From positions 682,001 to 746,000 of the forward strand of contig NC_021500.1 of the NCBI RefSeq assembly GCF_000410515.1: a DNA stretch of 64,000 nucleotides, in the 5' to 3' direction. The notes under the pieces were generated by a model. It saw nothing but the letters and a program-made list of their open reading frames with translations, had not been told where the DNA came from and searched no databases. Shown here one piece after another: positions 37,505 through 46,724 of this stretch; within the stretch, counting starts at the first letter, position 1, and each line of letters opens with the position of its first letter. A program made the position numbers and the translations under genes. Source of the stretch: Enterobacter sp. R4-368. GTDB lineage: Bacteria > Pseudomonadota > Gammaproteobacteria > Enterobacterales > Enterobacteriaceae.

Positions 37505-39516
37505 TGAAATCGCCTGTCTGGCTCTGGCAAAATCTGCCATGGGTAAAAGCCACGGTCGGACAGTGGCGCTATGCGCTGCGCAACGGTATCGCGATGTGTC
37601 TGGCGCTCACGGTGGCTTATTATCTCGATCTCGATGAACCGTACTGGGCCATGACATCCGCAGCCGTTGTCAGCTTCCCCACCGTCGGCGGCGTGATCAG
37701 TAAAAGCCTTGGCCGTATTGCCGGGAGCCTGCTTGGAGCCAGCGCGGCACTGATCATCGCCGGTCAGACACTCAACGATCCGTGGCTGTTTCTGTTCGCC
37801 ATGGCCACCTGGATTGGCTTTTGTACCTGGGCTTGCGCGCAGTTCACCAATAATGTCGCCTATGCCTTTCAACTGGCGGGTTATACCGCCGCGATTATCG
37901 CGTTCGCCATGGTCGATGTGACCGATATTACTGAGCTGTGGGACATTGCTCAGGCGCGCGTGTGCGAAGTGATCCTGGGCATTTTGTGCGGCGGCATGAT
38001 GATGATGATCCTGCCCGGCAACGCGGACGGAACCACCCTGCTGTCAGCATTGAAAAAAATGCATGCCCGGTTGCTGGAGCATGCAAGCCTTCTGTGGCAG
38101 CCAGAAACCACAGATGCTATCCGCACCGCCCATGAGAGCGTTATCGGCCAGATCCTCACCACCAATTTGCTGCGCATTCAGGCGTTCTGGAGCCATTACC
38201 GTTTTCGGCGGCAAAACAGTTTGCTTACCTGGTTACTGCACCAACAGTTGCGCATGACCAGCGTGATCTCCAGCCTGCGCAGAATGCTGCTGAACTGGCC
38301 CGACGCGCCGGATAACTTGCGCCAGGTTCTTGAGCAACTGCTCTCCGAGCTTGCTCACCCGCGCGCGGATGCGCTTACCGTCGCACGGATTATCGCCCCG
38401 CTCGCGCCCGGAGAAAGCGACGATTACCGGCACCATGCATTCTGGCAGCGCTTACGCTACTTCTGCCGTTTATACCTCACCAGTAGTCGCTGGCTGGCGC
38501 GCGTGGAGAATGCTTCGCCAGTCAGCAGTTATACGCCGCCGCGAAGCCCGGGATTGATGCGTGATACGGATAATGCCGAAGCGCTATGGAGCGGCATTCG
38601 TACCTTTTGCGCGCTGAGTCTGGTCGGCGCATGGAGCATCAATACGCAGTGGGAATCGGGCTCGGCGGCGCTGACGCTGGCGGCTATCAGCTGTGTGCTT
38701 TACTCCGTCTCACCCGCGCCGTTTAACTCCCTGACACTGCTGTTGCGCACCTTAATTTTGCTGTCGCTGTTCAGCTTTATGGTGAAATTCGGCCTGATGG
38801 TGCAAATCAGCGAGCTGGCGGTGTTTCTGCTGTTTCTCTTCCCGCTGTTAACCACCCTGCAATTGTTGAAATTACAAATGCCAAAGCTGGCCGGGTTGTG
38901 GGGGCAGTTGATTGTTTTTATGGGCTCGTTTATCGCCGTGACCAATCCACCGGTTTATGACTTTGCGGACTTCTTAAATGACAACCTGGCGAAGATCTCA
39001 GGCGTCGCGCTGGCGTGGCTCGCGTTTGCCGTGTTACGTCCGGGCTCAGATGCCCGCAAAAGTCGGCGTCACATTCGCACGCTGCGCCGCAGTTTTGTCG
39101 ATCAACTTAGCCGCGTGCCACAGCTGAGCGAGCATGAGTTTGAATCGGTGGTTTATCACCACATTAGCCAGTTAAGCCATAGCCAGGACGCGCAAGCGCG
39201 CCGCTGGCTGCTGCGCTGGGGGGTTGTGTTATTGAATTGCTCGCATGTTGTCTGGCAGCTACGCGACTGGGAAATCCGCTCGGATCCCCTCGCCAAAGTC
39301 CGCGAGTTATGCATTGTCTTATTGCGGGATGTGATGAGTGAGCGTGGCGTCCGGCAACGAACACTTTCTGCCACGCTGACCGAGCTGCAGCGGATTAGCG
39401 CGGTGCTGGGTAAACATCACCAGCCGGCCGCGCGGGAGCTGGCCTCGGTTGTCTGGCGCTTATATTGCGCGCTATCGCAGCTGGAGCAAGCCCCGGCAGT
39501 CGGAACGCTTACTTGA
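37504..39516 (+). CDS. ydhK: YdhK AaeB/FUSC-family efflux transporter
   Basis: A 670-residue inner-membrane protein of the fusaric-acid-resistance/AaeB family. It has two repeated blocks, each with five or six hydrophobic helices followed by a long cytoplasmic helical region. The first block contains [39 protein letters not shown], quoted here only in part as family signature [13 protein letters not shown]. AaeB exports aromatic carboxylic acids; the substrate of YdhK is unknown. The ATG overlaps the ydhJ stop (TAATG). Its last 8 bases overlap the convergent sodC end. Confidence 0.95.
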   Translation: MKSPVWLWQNLPWVKATVGQWRYALRNGIAMCLALTVAYYLDLDEPYWAMTSAAVVSFPTVGGVISKSLGRIAGSLLGASAALIIAGQTLNDPWLFLFAMATWIGFCTWACAQFTNNVAYAFQLAGYTAAIIAFAMVDVTDITELWDIAQARVCEVILGILCGGMMMMILPGNADGTTLLSALKKMHARLLEHASLLWQPETTDAIRTAHESVIGQILTTNLLRIQAFWSHYRFRRQNSLLTWLLHQQLRMTSVISSLRRMLLNWPDAPDNLRQVLEQLLSELAHPRADALTVARIIAPLAPGESDDYRHHAFWQRLRYFCRLYLTSSRWLARVENASPVSSYTPPRSPGLMRDTDNAEALWSGIRTFCALSLVGAWSINTQWESGSAALTLAAISCVLYSVSPAPFNSLTLLLRTLILLSLFSFMVKFGLMVQISELAVFLLFLFPLLTTLQLLKLQMPKLAGLWGQLIVFMGSFIAVTNPPVYDFADFLNDNLAKISGVALAWLAFAVLRPGSDARKSRRHIRTLRRSFVDQLSRVPQLSEHEFESVVYHHISQLSHSQDAQARRWLLRWGVVLLNCSHVVWQLRDWEIRSDPLAKVRELCIVLLRDVMSERGVRQRTLSATLTELQRISAVLGKHHQPAARELASVVWRLYCALSQLEQAPAVGTLT

Positions 39517-40030
39517 TAACGCCGCAGGCGTAACGTGCGCCGCCACCGCCGAGCGGTTTCGGTTGATCGGACATATTATCGCCGCCCACGTGCACCATCA
39601 GCGCTTTGCCTTTCACATCCGCGAGTTTTTTCAGACGCGGCGCCACCACCGGGTCGGTCGCTTTACCGTCATTGTTGACCACCAGCACCGGCAGGTCGCC
39701 TAAATGTCCGGCGCCTTCTGGCCCTTCATGCTTGCCGGTATGCTGCGGATCGAGGTGTCCTCCTGCCGCTTCAGCAGCAGAGGCTTTCCCCTCTTTAATC
39801 GCAGGCTGGCAACTGCCTTTAGCATGGACGTGAAAACCATGCTCGCCGGGCGGCAGGGCTTTCAGATCGGGCGCAAATTCCAGCCCCTTATCGGTTTCGC
39901 TGATTTTTACACTACCAACCGACTGCCCAACGCCCTGCGCAGTGACCAGGTTCATTTCCACTTCTTCACTGGCGGCTTGCGCCCCGGCGCAAACCACGAG
40001 CGCCAGCACAGCCAGACTAAAACGCTTCAT
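39509..40030 (-). CDS. sodC: Periplasmic Cu,Zn superoxide dismutase
   Basis: A 173-residue Cu,Zn-SOD. A signal peptide of about 19 residues ends AGAQA. The copper-zinc core is visible as [40 protein letters not shown] and [11 protein letters not shown], with two cysteines (GSCQP and YACGV) for the disulfide. It removes superoxide in the periplasm, including that made by host cells. The gene overlaps the 3' end of ydhK by 8 bases, convergently, as it does in E. coli context. Confidence 0.97.
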   Translation of the reverse strand: MKRFSLAVLALVVCAGAQAASEEVEMNLVTAQGVGQSVGSVKISETDKGLEFAPDLKALPPGEHGFHVHAKGSCQPAIKEGKASAAEAAGGHLDPQHTGKHEGPEGAGHLGDLPVLVVNNDGKATDPVVAPRLKKLADVKGKALMVHVGGDNMSDQPKPLGGGGARYACGVIK

Positions 40031-40108
40031 ATGACCTCCTTCGGTCTGTTTTAACCCTGTAAGTTTAAACCAGGGTGGCAGATTTCACCGGGAGGTCATC
40101 TGCCCGCG

Positions 40109-41005
40109 TTATGGCACGTCGTAACCAAGCGCCGCTTTGCGAATACGGAACCACTGTTGGCGCGTCATCTGAAGGTTCAGTGCCCCCAGCGCCGAACGCA
40201 CGCGCTCAATTTTACCCGAGCCAATAATGGGCAGCGGCGCAGACGGCAGACGCATCACCCAGGCATAGACCACCTGTTCGATGGTTTCGGCATTCAGTTC
40301 CTGCGCAACGCGCGCCAGTTCATCACGTAGCGGCTGGAACGCAGCATCGTTAAACAGACGCCCGCCGCCGAGACATGACCATGCCATCGGGCGGATGCGC
40401 AGCTGCTGCAGTTGATCCAGCGTACCATCCAGCAGTAGCGGCTGGTGAACCGGCGAGATCTCGACCTGGTTGGTCGCCAGCGTAAATGGCAGGCGTGACT
40501 GCAACAGAGAGAACTGAGCGGGTGTGAAGTTAGAAACGCCAAAGTGGCGCACTTTTCCGCTCTGATGCAAATGCAGAAATGCTTCCGCCACCTCATCGGC
40601 GTCCATCAACGGATCGGGACGGTGGATCAGTAACAAATCAAGGTGATCGGTGGCAAGATTCACCAGCGACTGTTCGGCACTGCGAATAATGTGGTCGCGT
40701 TCAGTAATGTAATGACCCAGCGCATGTTCCGGTTTCGCGGTGGTGGCGATGCCACATTTGCTGACAATCTCCATGCGGGCACGCAGACGCGGAGCGAGCT
40801 TGAGCGCTTCGCCAAATGCGGCCTCACACAGATAACCGCCGTAAATATCCGCGTGATCAACGGTAGTCACACCGAGATCAAGATGAGACTCAATGAAGCT
40901 AACCAGCTGCTGCGGGGACATGTTCCAGTCCATTAAACGCCAGTAGCCCATCACAAAACGGGAGAACTCCGGGCCTTGCGGCGCGAGGGCAATACGTTGA
41001 ACCAT
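40109..41005 (-). CDS. ydhF: YdhF aldo-keto reductase
   Basis: A 298-residue NADPH-dependent aldo-keto reductase of unknown substrate. The family tetrad is readable: Asp and Tyr in TTVDHADIYGGY, Lys in EIVSKCGI and His in LLLIHRPDPLMD. GVSNFTPAQFSLLQ and the C-terminal IIGSGKIERVRSAL (cofactor binding) follow. The start MVQRIALAPQGPEFSRF is chosen by homology; a frame open 53 codons upstream runs through ydhL on the same strand in another frame and is not used. Confidence 0.96.
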   Translation of the reverse strand: MVQRIALAPQGPEFSRFVMGYWRLMDWNMSPQQLVSFIESHLDLGVTTVDHADIYGGYLCEAAFGEALKLAPRLRARMEIVSKCGIATTAKPEHALGHYITERDHIIRSAEQSLVNLATDHLDLLLIHRPDPLMDADEVAEAFLHLHQSGKVRHFGVSNFTPAQFSLLQSRLPFTLATNQVEISPVHQPLLLDGTLDQLQQLRIRPMAWSCLGGGRLFNDAAFQPLRDELARVAQELNAETIEQVVYAWVMRLPSAPLPIIGSGKIERVRSALGALNLQMTRQQWFRIRKAALGYDVP

Positions 41006-41054
41006 AATGATTTCCTCGAAGGTAATTTGCCTTCGAGTATACGCATTTTGGCGA

Positions 41055-41294
41055 CTAAAACAGTGAAGGTTGCTGAGGTTCTTCCGCAGAGGACGCTTTG
41101 TTTGCGCGCATTTTGCGCTGCAGGCGCTGGCGGCACAAACGCAGCACCTCCTGCTTTTGCGCATCGGTCATTTTTTGCCAGTTAAAACGCTCATCGCGGC
41201 TACGCATGCAGCCACGACAAAAACCGCGCTCATCCGACTGGCAAATACCGCGGCACGGGCTCTGGACGGGGAAAAACTCCAGTTGTTCTGGCAC
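41055..41294 (-). CDS. ydhL: YdhL, DUF1289 cysteine-rich protein
   Basis: A 79-residue protein with the DUF1289 motif SPCRGICQSDERGFCRGCMRSRDE, four cysteines that suggest metal or iron-sulfur binding, followed by a basic helix (RLCRQRLQRKMRANK). Function unknown. It lies between ydhF and the divergent nemR as in E. coli, and its promoter region is shared with nemR. Confidence 0.94.
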   Translation of the reverse strand: MPEQLEFFPVQSPCRGICQSDERGFCRGCMRSRDERFNWQKMTDAQKQEVLRLCRQRLQRKMRANKASSAEEPQQPSLF

Positions 41295-41386
41295 AGTCGT
41301 CTCCGGTAATACAGGCAGTTCCCTTTATTGAAGACTGCCTGTCGACAACGCGCAAGGCGAAAAACGCATTGTTCGCCACTTGCAAC

Positions 41387-41400
41387 AGACCGATCGGTCT
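41387..41400 (+). promoter_or_regulatory. NemR operator
   Basis: A perfect palindrome AGACCGATCGGTCT lies 14 bases before the nemR start. It matches the known NemR box (TAGACC-N4-GGTCTA) in E. coli. Confidence 0.88.
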
Positions 41401-41414
41401 AGTAGAGTGGCGCG

Positions 41415-42011
41415 ATGAGCAGAAATACCGAACATGACACGCGCGAACATTTACTGGCGACCGGCGAGCAGCTTTGCATGCATCGCGGGTTTACCGGTAT
41501 GGGCCTGAGCGAATTACTGAAAACAGCGGAAGTGCCAAAAGGCTCTTTCTACCACTATTTTCGCTCTAAAGAGGCGTTCGGCGTGGCGTTGCTTGAGCGT
41601 CACTATGCCGCGTATCACCAGCGGCTGGCGGCCCATTTCGCCAGCGGGCCGGGAAACTACCGTGACAAGCTGCTGGCGTATTATCAGGAGACGCTCCGGC
41701 AGTTTAGCCAACAGGGAATTATTAGCGGTTGCCTGACGGTGAAACTGTCGGCGGAAGTGTGCGATCTGTCGGAAGACATGCGTTCAGCAATGGACAAAGG
41801 CGCGAGCGGCGTTATCGCCCTGCTCGCGGATACGCTGGAAAAAGGGCGTAACGATCGCAGCTTAACGTTTCAGGGCGAACCACTAACGCAGGCGCAAGTG
41901 TTGTACTCCCTGTGGTTAGGTGCCAATTTGCAGGCCAAAATTTCGCGAAGCGCCCTGCCGCTGGAAAGCGCGCTGGCGCATGCAAACAGCATCATTGCAA
42001 CGCCTGTCTGA
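41415..42011 (+). CDS. nemR: NemR redox-sensing TetR-family repressor
   Basis: A 198-residue TetR-family repressor. The N-terminal helix-turn-helix reads [31 protein letters not shown]. Cys106 and Lys175, the pair that form the reversible sulfenamide-type switch for hypochlorite sensing in E. coli NemR, are both present at the same numbers. It represses nemRA-gloA and is released by electrophiles, bleach and methylglyoxal. The operator sits directly before the start. nemA follows after 56 bases. Confidence 0.97.
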   Translation: MSRNTEHDTREHLLATGEQLCMHRGFTGMGLSELLKTAEVPKGSFYHYFRSKEAFGVALLERHYAAYHQRLAAHFASGPGNYRDKLLAYYQETLRQFSQQGIISGCLTVKLSAEVCDLSEDMRSAMDKGASGVIALLADTLEKGRNDRSLTFQGEPLTQAQVLYSLWLGANLQAKISRSALPLESALAHANSIIATPV

Positions 42012-42054
42012 GAGCAGGCATTTTTATTTCACTTTTTACTAGTCGACCGGTCTA
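42001..42054 (+). promoter_or_regulatory. nemR-nemA spacer: hairpin and second NemR-like site
   Basis: A short stem GCCTG/CAGGC with ATTTTTATTTC begins at 42001 and may attenuate. TAGTCGACCGGTCTA (42040-42054) then contains GACCGGTC and one full GGTCTA half-site, but lacks the 4-base spacer of the upstream operator. It may be a secondary NemR contact (inference). Confidence 0.4.
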
Positions 42055-42067
42055 TTCAGGAGTTGTT

Positions 42068-43162
42068 ATGTCCAGTAAATTATTTACGCCGCTGAAAGTG
42101 GGCGCTATTACCGTTCCAAACCGCGTTTTTATGGCACCGTTGACGCGACTGCGCAGCATCGAGCCGGGTGATATTCCTACGCCGTTAATGGCGGAATATT
42201 ATCGTCAGCGCGCCAGCTCCGGCCTGATTATCAGCGAAGCCACGCAAATCTCCGCGCAGGCGAAAGGCTATGCCGGCGCACCGGGTCTGCACAGCGCAGA
42301 ACAAATTGCGGCATGGCAGAAAATCACCGATGCCGTGCATAGCGAAAACGGCCGTATCGCCGTACAGCTGTGGCACACCGGTCGTATCTCGCACAGCAGT
42401 CTGCAACCGGGTGGTGCCGCGCCGGTCGCACCGTCAGCCATCAACGCGGGAACGCGTACCTCTCTGCGTGATGCCAACGGCAACGCCACGCGTGAAGACA
42501 CCTCCACGCCGCGCGCGCTGGAAACCGATGAGATCCCGGGTATCGTTAATGATTTCCGCCAGGCCGTTGCCAATGCGCGCGACGCCGGGTTTGATCTGGT
42601 TGAACTGCACTCGGCCCATGGTTACCTGTTGCACCAGTTCCTTTCACCGTCGGCGAACCAGCGTACCGACCAGTACGGCGGCAGCGTGGAAAATCGCGCG
42701 CGCCTGGTGCTGGAAGTGGTCGACGCGGTAAGCAAAGAGTGGGACGCAGAGCGCATTGGTATTCGCGTGTCTCCGATCGGTTCTTTCCAGAACATGGATA
42801 ACGGCCCGAACGAAGAAGCCGATGCGTTATATCTGATCGAGGAACTGGGCAAGCGCGGTATTGCTTACCTGCATATGTCAGAGCCGGACTGGGCCGGCGG
42901 TGAACCGTACACCGACGCGTTCCGTGAAAAAGTGCGCGCACGTTTCCACGGCCCGATCATTGGTGCAGGTGCCTATACCCCGGAAAAAGCGGAACAGTTG
43001 ATCGAGAAAGGTTTGATTGACGCGGTAGCCTTTGGTCGCGCCTATATCGCCAACCCGGACCTGGTAAAACGTCTGCAACTGAAAGCGGAACTGAACCCAC
43101 AGCGCCCGGAAAGCTTCTATGGCGGCGGCGCGGAAGGTTACACCGACTACCCTTCTCTGTGA
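42068..43162 (+). CDS. nemA: N-ethylmaleimide reductase (Old Yellow Enzyme)
   Basis: A 364-residue FMN-dependent ene-reductase that detoxifies electrophiles such as N-ethylmaleimide, quinones and nitrate esters. Family motifs: MAPLTRLRS (FMN), [24 protein letters not shown] (His-His substrate pair with the proton-donor region) and [17 protein letters not shown]. Strand GAGAYTP and [12 protein letters not shown] close the barrel. The ATG at 42068 gives the E. coli N-terminus MSSEKLYSPLKVGAI-like; longer frames would start inside nemR. Confidence 0.97.
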   Translation: MSSKLFTPLKVGAITVPNRVFMAPLTRLRSIEPGDIPTPLMAEYYRQRASSGLIISEATQISAQAKGYAGAPGLHSAEQIAAWQKITDAVHSENGRIAVQLWHTGRISHSSLQPGGAAPVAPSAINAGTRTSLRDANGNATREDTSTPRALETDEIPGIVNDFRQAVANARDAGFDLVELHSAHGYLLHQFLSPSANQRTDQYGGSVENRARLVLEVVDAVSKEWDAERIGIRVSPIGSFQNMDNGPNEEADALYLIEELGKRGIAYLHMSEPDWAGGEPYTDAFREKVRARFHGPIIGAGAYTPEKAEQLIEKGLIDAVAFGRAYIANPDLVKRLQLKAELNPQRPESFYGGGAEGYTDYPSL

Positions 43163-43180
43163 TCCTCTGATTGTTCATTG

Positions 43181-43204
43181 ATAGCGGCGGGTCTGCGCCG
43201 CTAT
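43181..43204 (+). terminator. Hairpin between nemA and gloA
   Basis: A perfect 9-base stem ATAGCGGCG/CGCCGCTAT with a six-base loop and no clear T-run. It may be an mRNA processing or partial termination element, since nemRA and gloA can be co-transcribed. Confidence 0.55.
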
Positions 43205-43257
43205 ACTAAAACTGTGTTTCTATTCGGAACGTTAACACATTCATACAAGAGGATATT

Positions 43258-43665
43258 ATGCGCTTACTTCACACCATGCTGCGCGTCGGCAACCTGCAAC
43301 GCTCCATCGAATTTTATACTAACGTGCTGGGCATGAAGCTGCTGCGTACCAGTGAAAACCCGGAATATAAATATTCGCTGGCTTTCGTTGGCTACGGCCC
43401 GGAAAGCGAAGAAGCGGTGATTGAACTGACCTACAACTGGGGCGTGGAAAGCTACGATCTGGGTAATGCTTACGGTCATATCGCGCTGAGCGTGGAAAAC
43501 GCGGCGCAAGCTTGCGAAGCTATCCGCAACAACGGCGGTAATGTGACGCGTGAAGCGGGTCCGGTTAAAGGTGGAACCACGGTTATCGCCTTCGTTGAAG
43601 ATCCGGACGGTTACAAAATCGAGCTGATCGAAGAGAAAGACGCCGGTAAAGGCCTGGGTAACTAA
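43258..43665 (+). CDS. gloA: Glyoxalase I
   Basis: A 135-residue nickel-dependent lactoylglutathione lyase that turns the methylglyoxal-glutathione adduct into S-lactoylglutathione. The metal ligands fit E. coli GloA by position: His5, Glu56 (AVIELTYNW), His74 (AYGHIALSV) and a Glu near 122 (GYKIELIE). It is the final gene of the nemRA-gloA electrophile-detoxification group and starts after AGAGGATATT. Confidence 0.98.
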   Translation: MRLLHTMLRVGNLQRSIEFYTNVLGMKLLRTSENPEYKYSLAFVGYGPESEEAVIELTYNWGVESYDLGNAYGHIALSVENAAQACEAIRNNGGNVTREAGPVKGGTTVIAFVEDPDGYKIELIEEKDAGKGLGN

Positions 43666-43673
43666 TCCCCTCC

Positions 43674-43690
43674 GGGCGCGCTTTGCGCCC
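43674..43690 (+). terminator. Hairpin after gloA
   Basis: GGGCGC-GCTTT-GCGCCC followed by GCTGTTTTAC; a probable intrinsic terminator. Confidence 0.6.
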
Positions 43691-43757
43691 GCTGTTTTAC
43701 ATCCCTTCGTAAAATTTGCCATAATGCGCTGCCATTTTCCCGTATCAAGAGATCCTG

Positions 43758-44411
43758 ATGTCCGATAACGCTCAACTGACTGGTCTGTGCGACCGTTTTC
43801 GCGGTTTTTACCCTGTGGTAATTGATGTTGAAACCGCCGGGTTTAACGCCAAAACCGACGCGCTGCTGGAGGTCGCCGCCATTACGCTGAAAATGGATGA
43901 ACAAGGCTGGCTCATGCCCGACAGCACGCTGCATTTCCACGTTGAGCCTTTCGAAGGCGCGAACCTGCAACCCGAAGCGCTGGCCTTTAACGGCATTGAT
44001 CCGGGCAATCCGCTGCGTGGCGCGGTGAGTGAGCATGACGCCCTGCATGCCATTTTTAAAATGGTGCGCAAAGGCATTAAAGATCAGGGTTGTAACCGCG
44101 CAATTATGGTGGCGCACAACGCGACGTTCGATCACAGTTTTATGATGGCCGCTGCGGAACGCGCTTCACTGAAACGCAACCCGTTCCACCCGTTTGTCAC
44201 TTTCGATACCGCGTCTTTAAGCGGGCTGGCACTCGGGCAGACGGTGCTGTCAAAAGCGTGTGGCGCGGCGGGCATCGCGTTTGACGCCTCGCAGGCGCAC
44301 TCCGCGCTATACGATACAGAGCAAACCGCCCTGCTATTTTGCGAAATCGTCAATCGCTGGAAGCGCCTTGGCGGCTGGCCGTTGCCTATCGCGGACGAAA
44401 ATCAGGCATAA
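43758..44411 (+). CDS. rnt: Ribonuclease T
   Basis: A 217-residue DEDDh 3'-5' exoribonuclease that trims tRNA 3' ends and matures stable RNAs. The first exonuclease motif [11 protein letters not shown] gives Asp23 and Glu25; [12 protein letters not shown] carries the next Asp and [12 protein letters not shown] the catalytic His and last Asp. Aromatic residues near the C-terminus (HPFVTFDT) fit substrate-stacking sites. It is followed by a strong terminator shared with grxD. Confidence 0.97.
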   Translation: MSDNAQLTGLCDRFRGFYPVVIDVETAGFNAKTDALLEVAAITLKMDEQGWLMPDSTLHFHVEPFEGANLQPEALAFNGIDPGNPLRGAVSEHDALHAIFKMVRKGIKDQGCNRAIMVAHNATFDHSFMMAAAERASLKRNPFHPFVTFDTASLSGLALGQTVLSKACGAAGIAFDASQAHSALYDTEQTALLFCEIVNRWKRLGGWPLPIADENQA

Positions 44412-44438
44412 AAAAAGCGACCGTCAGGTCGCTTTTTT
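44411..44438. terminator. Bidirectional terminator between rnt and grxD
   Basis: AAAAAAGCGACC-GTCA-GGTCGCTTTTTT: a symmetric 12-base stem with A- and T-runs serving both convergent genes. Confidence 0.93.
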
Positions 44439-44449
44439 ATTGGCAGAAA

Positions 44450-44794
44450 TTACTCTGCGCTCGGCTCGTCTTTATGTTTTGCCGCCGCTTCTTTGATAAG
44501 CGTCTGCAATTCGCCGCGTTGATACATTTCAATCACGATATCGCAGCCGCCAACCAGTTCACCTTCAACCCACAGCTGCGGGAAGGTCGGCCAGTTAGCG
44601 TATTTCGGCAGTTCTGCGCGAATATCCGGGTTTTGCAGAATGTCTACATAGGCAAAACGTTCACCGCATGCAGAGAGCGCTTGTACCGCCTGGGCGGAGA
44701 AACCGCAGCTTGGCAGCTTCGGAGAGCCTTTCATATACAGCAGAATCGGGTTTTCAGCGATCTGGCGCTGGATTTTTTCAAGTGTTGTGCTCAT
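44450..44794 (-). CDS. grxD: Monothiol glutaredoxin 4
   Basis: A 114-residue CGFS-type glutaredoxin (Cys30 in KLPSCGFSAQ) that carries [2Fe-2S] clusters with glutathione and BolA-type partners. WPTFPQLWVEGELVGGCDI is the glutathione-binding region. Two closely spaced ATGs exist (44800 and 44794); the second has the better spacing from AAGGA and gives the E. coli N-terminus MSTT. A much longer in-frame extension to 44908 has no support. Confidence 0.96.
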   Translation of the reverse strand: MSTTLEKIQRQIAENPILLYMKGSPKLPSCGFSAQAVQALSACGERFAYVDILQNPDIRAELPKYANWPTFPQLWVEGELVGGCDIVIEMYQRGELQTLIKEAAAKHKDEPSAE

Positions 44795-45133
44795 TGTCAT
44801 GCTTCCTTCAACTTCTTCTACGGCAGATGTTCGCCATTGTAACGGTTCATAGGGGCATCGGAAAATAACATTTTGTTCACCGTTCATGATTTTATCGTCT
44901 GTCGGCAAAAGTTGCCTTAAGAATATGACTTAACTCAACTCGCCATCCCGCTTGCTGCCTAACTCTTGAGCACATAGAAACGTTTTGCTGCTTTTTTTTG
45001 CGCTTGTTAACGAAACGAAGCTATAGATGCAAAAACAGTATTAACTTTTGGGGTTTTTATGGATTAGAATCGACGAGTTTTAAAAAACCATTTGCAGGCA
45101 TATTAAATGCTTGCCCTAACAGGGGATTGCTCA

Positions 45134-45964
45134 GTGGCGCGGATACCAAAAGCTTCAATCACGCTCTGTGCTTTGTTGTTCACCACGATTTCTTTCACGC
45201 CATTAGCGAGTGCCTCTGAACAGGCGCGAGCGTCGGCCGTGCAAAAATCGCATCTGGCGAAAGCATCCGAACGTAAGAAAAAAAATACATCACAAAAGAC
45301 ACCAAAGAAAAACAGTCGCAGTCCGGCAGAAAAAACCACCAGCAAAAAAACAACGGAGAGTAAAAAAGCTCCGGCAAACAAAAAAGTTACTACCAGCAAA
45401 AAAGCCAGCAAAATCACCTCGCGTCGTAATACATCCAGCCCGTTAAAAACCACCGCCGTCACCTGGACTGAGAAATGTACGCCGCGCAAAGGCCACAAGC
45501 CGCATTGTGTGAAGGTTAAAAGCACTAACGCCATCGCCGATGTGCATAAAGTTCGCATTCAAAAAGCACAAAAAACCGCCATGTCCAAGCTGATGAATCA
45601 GATTGGCAAGCCTTATCACTGGGGCGGCACCTCACCAAGCACCGGTTTCGATTGCAGCGGTCTGGTCTATTACGCATATAAGGATCTGGTGAAATTCCGT
45701 ATTCCGCGTACCGCCAATGAAATGTATCACCTGCGCGATGCATCGCCGGTGAATGTGGCGGAACTGGAGAGCGGCGATCTGGTGTTCTTCCGTACCCAGG
45801 GCCGTGGTACCGCCGATCACGTGGGCGTGTACGTCGGTAATGGTAAATTCATTCAGTCTCCGCGTAGCGGCCAGGACATTCAGGTTACCTCGCTGAGTGA
45901 AGATTACTGGCAGCGCCATTATGTTGGCGCGCGTCGCGTCGTGACGCCGAAAACCATTCGCTGA
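45134..45964 (+). CDS. mepH: MepH murein DD-endopeptidase
   Basis: A 276-residue NlpC/P60 endopeptidase that cuts D-Ala-mDAP crosslinks to allow cell wall growth. An N-terminal signal (about residues 8-27) precedes a long basic Lys/Ser/Thr-rich linker (about residues 30-110), then the catalytic domain with Cys in FDCSGLVYYAY and His in TADHVGVYVGNG. The GTG at 45134 is chosen: AGGGGA lies upstream and it gives MARIPKASITLCALLF as in E. coli. An in-frame ATG 9 codons earlier lacks this signal. Confidence 0.93.
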   Translation: MARIPKASITLCALLFTTISFTPLASASEQARASAVQKSHLAKASERKKKNTSQKTPKKNSRSPAEKTTSKKTTESKKAPANKKVTTSKKASKITSRRNTSSPLKTTAVTWTEKCTPRKGHKPHCVKVKSTNAIADVHKVRIQKAQKTAMSKLMNQIGKPYHWGGTSPSTGFDCSGLVYYAYKDLVKFRIPRTANEMYHLRDASPVNVAELESGDLVFFRTQGRGTADHVGVYVGNGKFIQSPRSGQDIQVTSLSEDYWQRHYVGARRVVTPKTIR

Positions 45965-45971
45965 CCCCTCA

Positions 45972-45991
45972 CCTGCCGCGCCTGCGGCAGG
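45972..45991 (+). terminator. Hairpin after mepH
   Basis: CCTGCCGC/GCGGCAGG stem, followed after TAACTCCC by CTTTTG; probable terminator. Confidence 0.65.
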
Positions 45992-46088
45992 TAACTCCCT
46001 CTTTTGTCTGGCCTTTCGATTTGCTACCCTAATCCGCACATCCAGTAGGGCTATTGGGTGTTATTAAAATAATGAAAGGAGAATAGCA

Positions 46089-46670
46089 ATGTCGTTTGAA
46101 TTACCTGCATTACCGTATGCAAAAGACGCCCTGGCGCCGCATATCTCAGCCGAAACGCTGGAATACCACTATGGTAAACACCATCAGACGTATGTCACCA
46201 ACCTCAACAACCTGATCAAAGGCAGCGCTTTTGAAGGTAAATCGCTGGAAGAGATTGTGAAAAGCAGCGAAGGCGGCGTGTTCAATAATGCAGCCCAGGT
46301 CTGGAATCATACTTTCTACTGGAACTGCCTGGCCCCGAATGCTGGCGGTGAACCGACCGGTGAGCTGGCGGCAGCTATCGCCAAATCATTCGGCAGCTTT
46401 GCCGAATTCAAAGCGCAATTCACCGATGCTGCGGTTAAAAACTTCGGTGCTGGCTGGACGTGGCTGGTGAAAAAAGCGGATGGCACATTAGCCATTGTTT
46501 CAACGTCTAATGCGGGCACTCCGCTGACAAGCGATGCAACCCCGCTGTTAACCGTCGATGTCTGGGAACATGCGTATTACATCGATTACCGTAATGCGCG
46601 TCCGAACTACCTCGAACATTTCTGGGCGCTGGTAAACTGGTCATTCGTGGCCAAAAATTTAGCGGCATAA
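46089..46670 (+). CDS. sodB: Iron superoxide dismutase
   Basis: A 193-residue cytosolic Fe-SOD. The metal ligands are readable: His in [13 protein letters not shown], His in VWNHTFYWN, and Asp and His in [13 protein letters not shown]. The Fe-type rather than Mn-type is indicated by the QVWNHTFYW pattern and the short length, as in E. coli SodB. The leader AAAGGAGAATAGCAATG is nearly the same as in E. coli, where the iron-responsive sRNA RyhB pairs around the start; conserved control is likely, though ryhB is not in this window. Confidence 0.98.
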   Translation: MSFELPALPYAKDALAPHISAETLEYHYGKHHQTYVTNLNNLIKGSAFEGKSLEEIVKSSEGGVFNNAAQVWNHTFYWNCLAPNAGGEPTGELAAAIAKSFGSFAEFKAQFTDAAVKNFGAGWTWLVKKADGTLAIVSTSNAGTPLTSDATPLLTVDVWEHAYYIDYRNARPNYLEHFWALVNWSFVAKNLAA

Positions 46671-46684
46671 ACGCGGCATAAAAC

Positions 46685-46711
46685 AAAGGAGGGGCTAGCC
46701 CCTCCTTTTTT
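46685..46711. terminator. Bidirectional terminator between sodB and ydhP
   Basis: A 12-base perfect stem AAAGGAGGGGCT/AGCCCCTCCTTT followed by a T-run. Confidence 0.92.
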
Positions 46712-46724
46712 GCATTTGTGCTAT

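Noticed and set aside
42268..42731. Several overlapping frames inside nemA on both strands
   Set aside because: All are shadows of an intact Old Yellow Enzyme gene.
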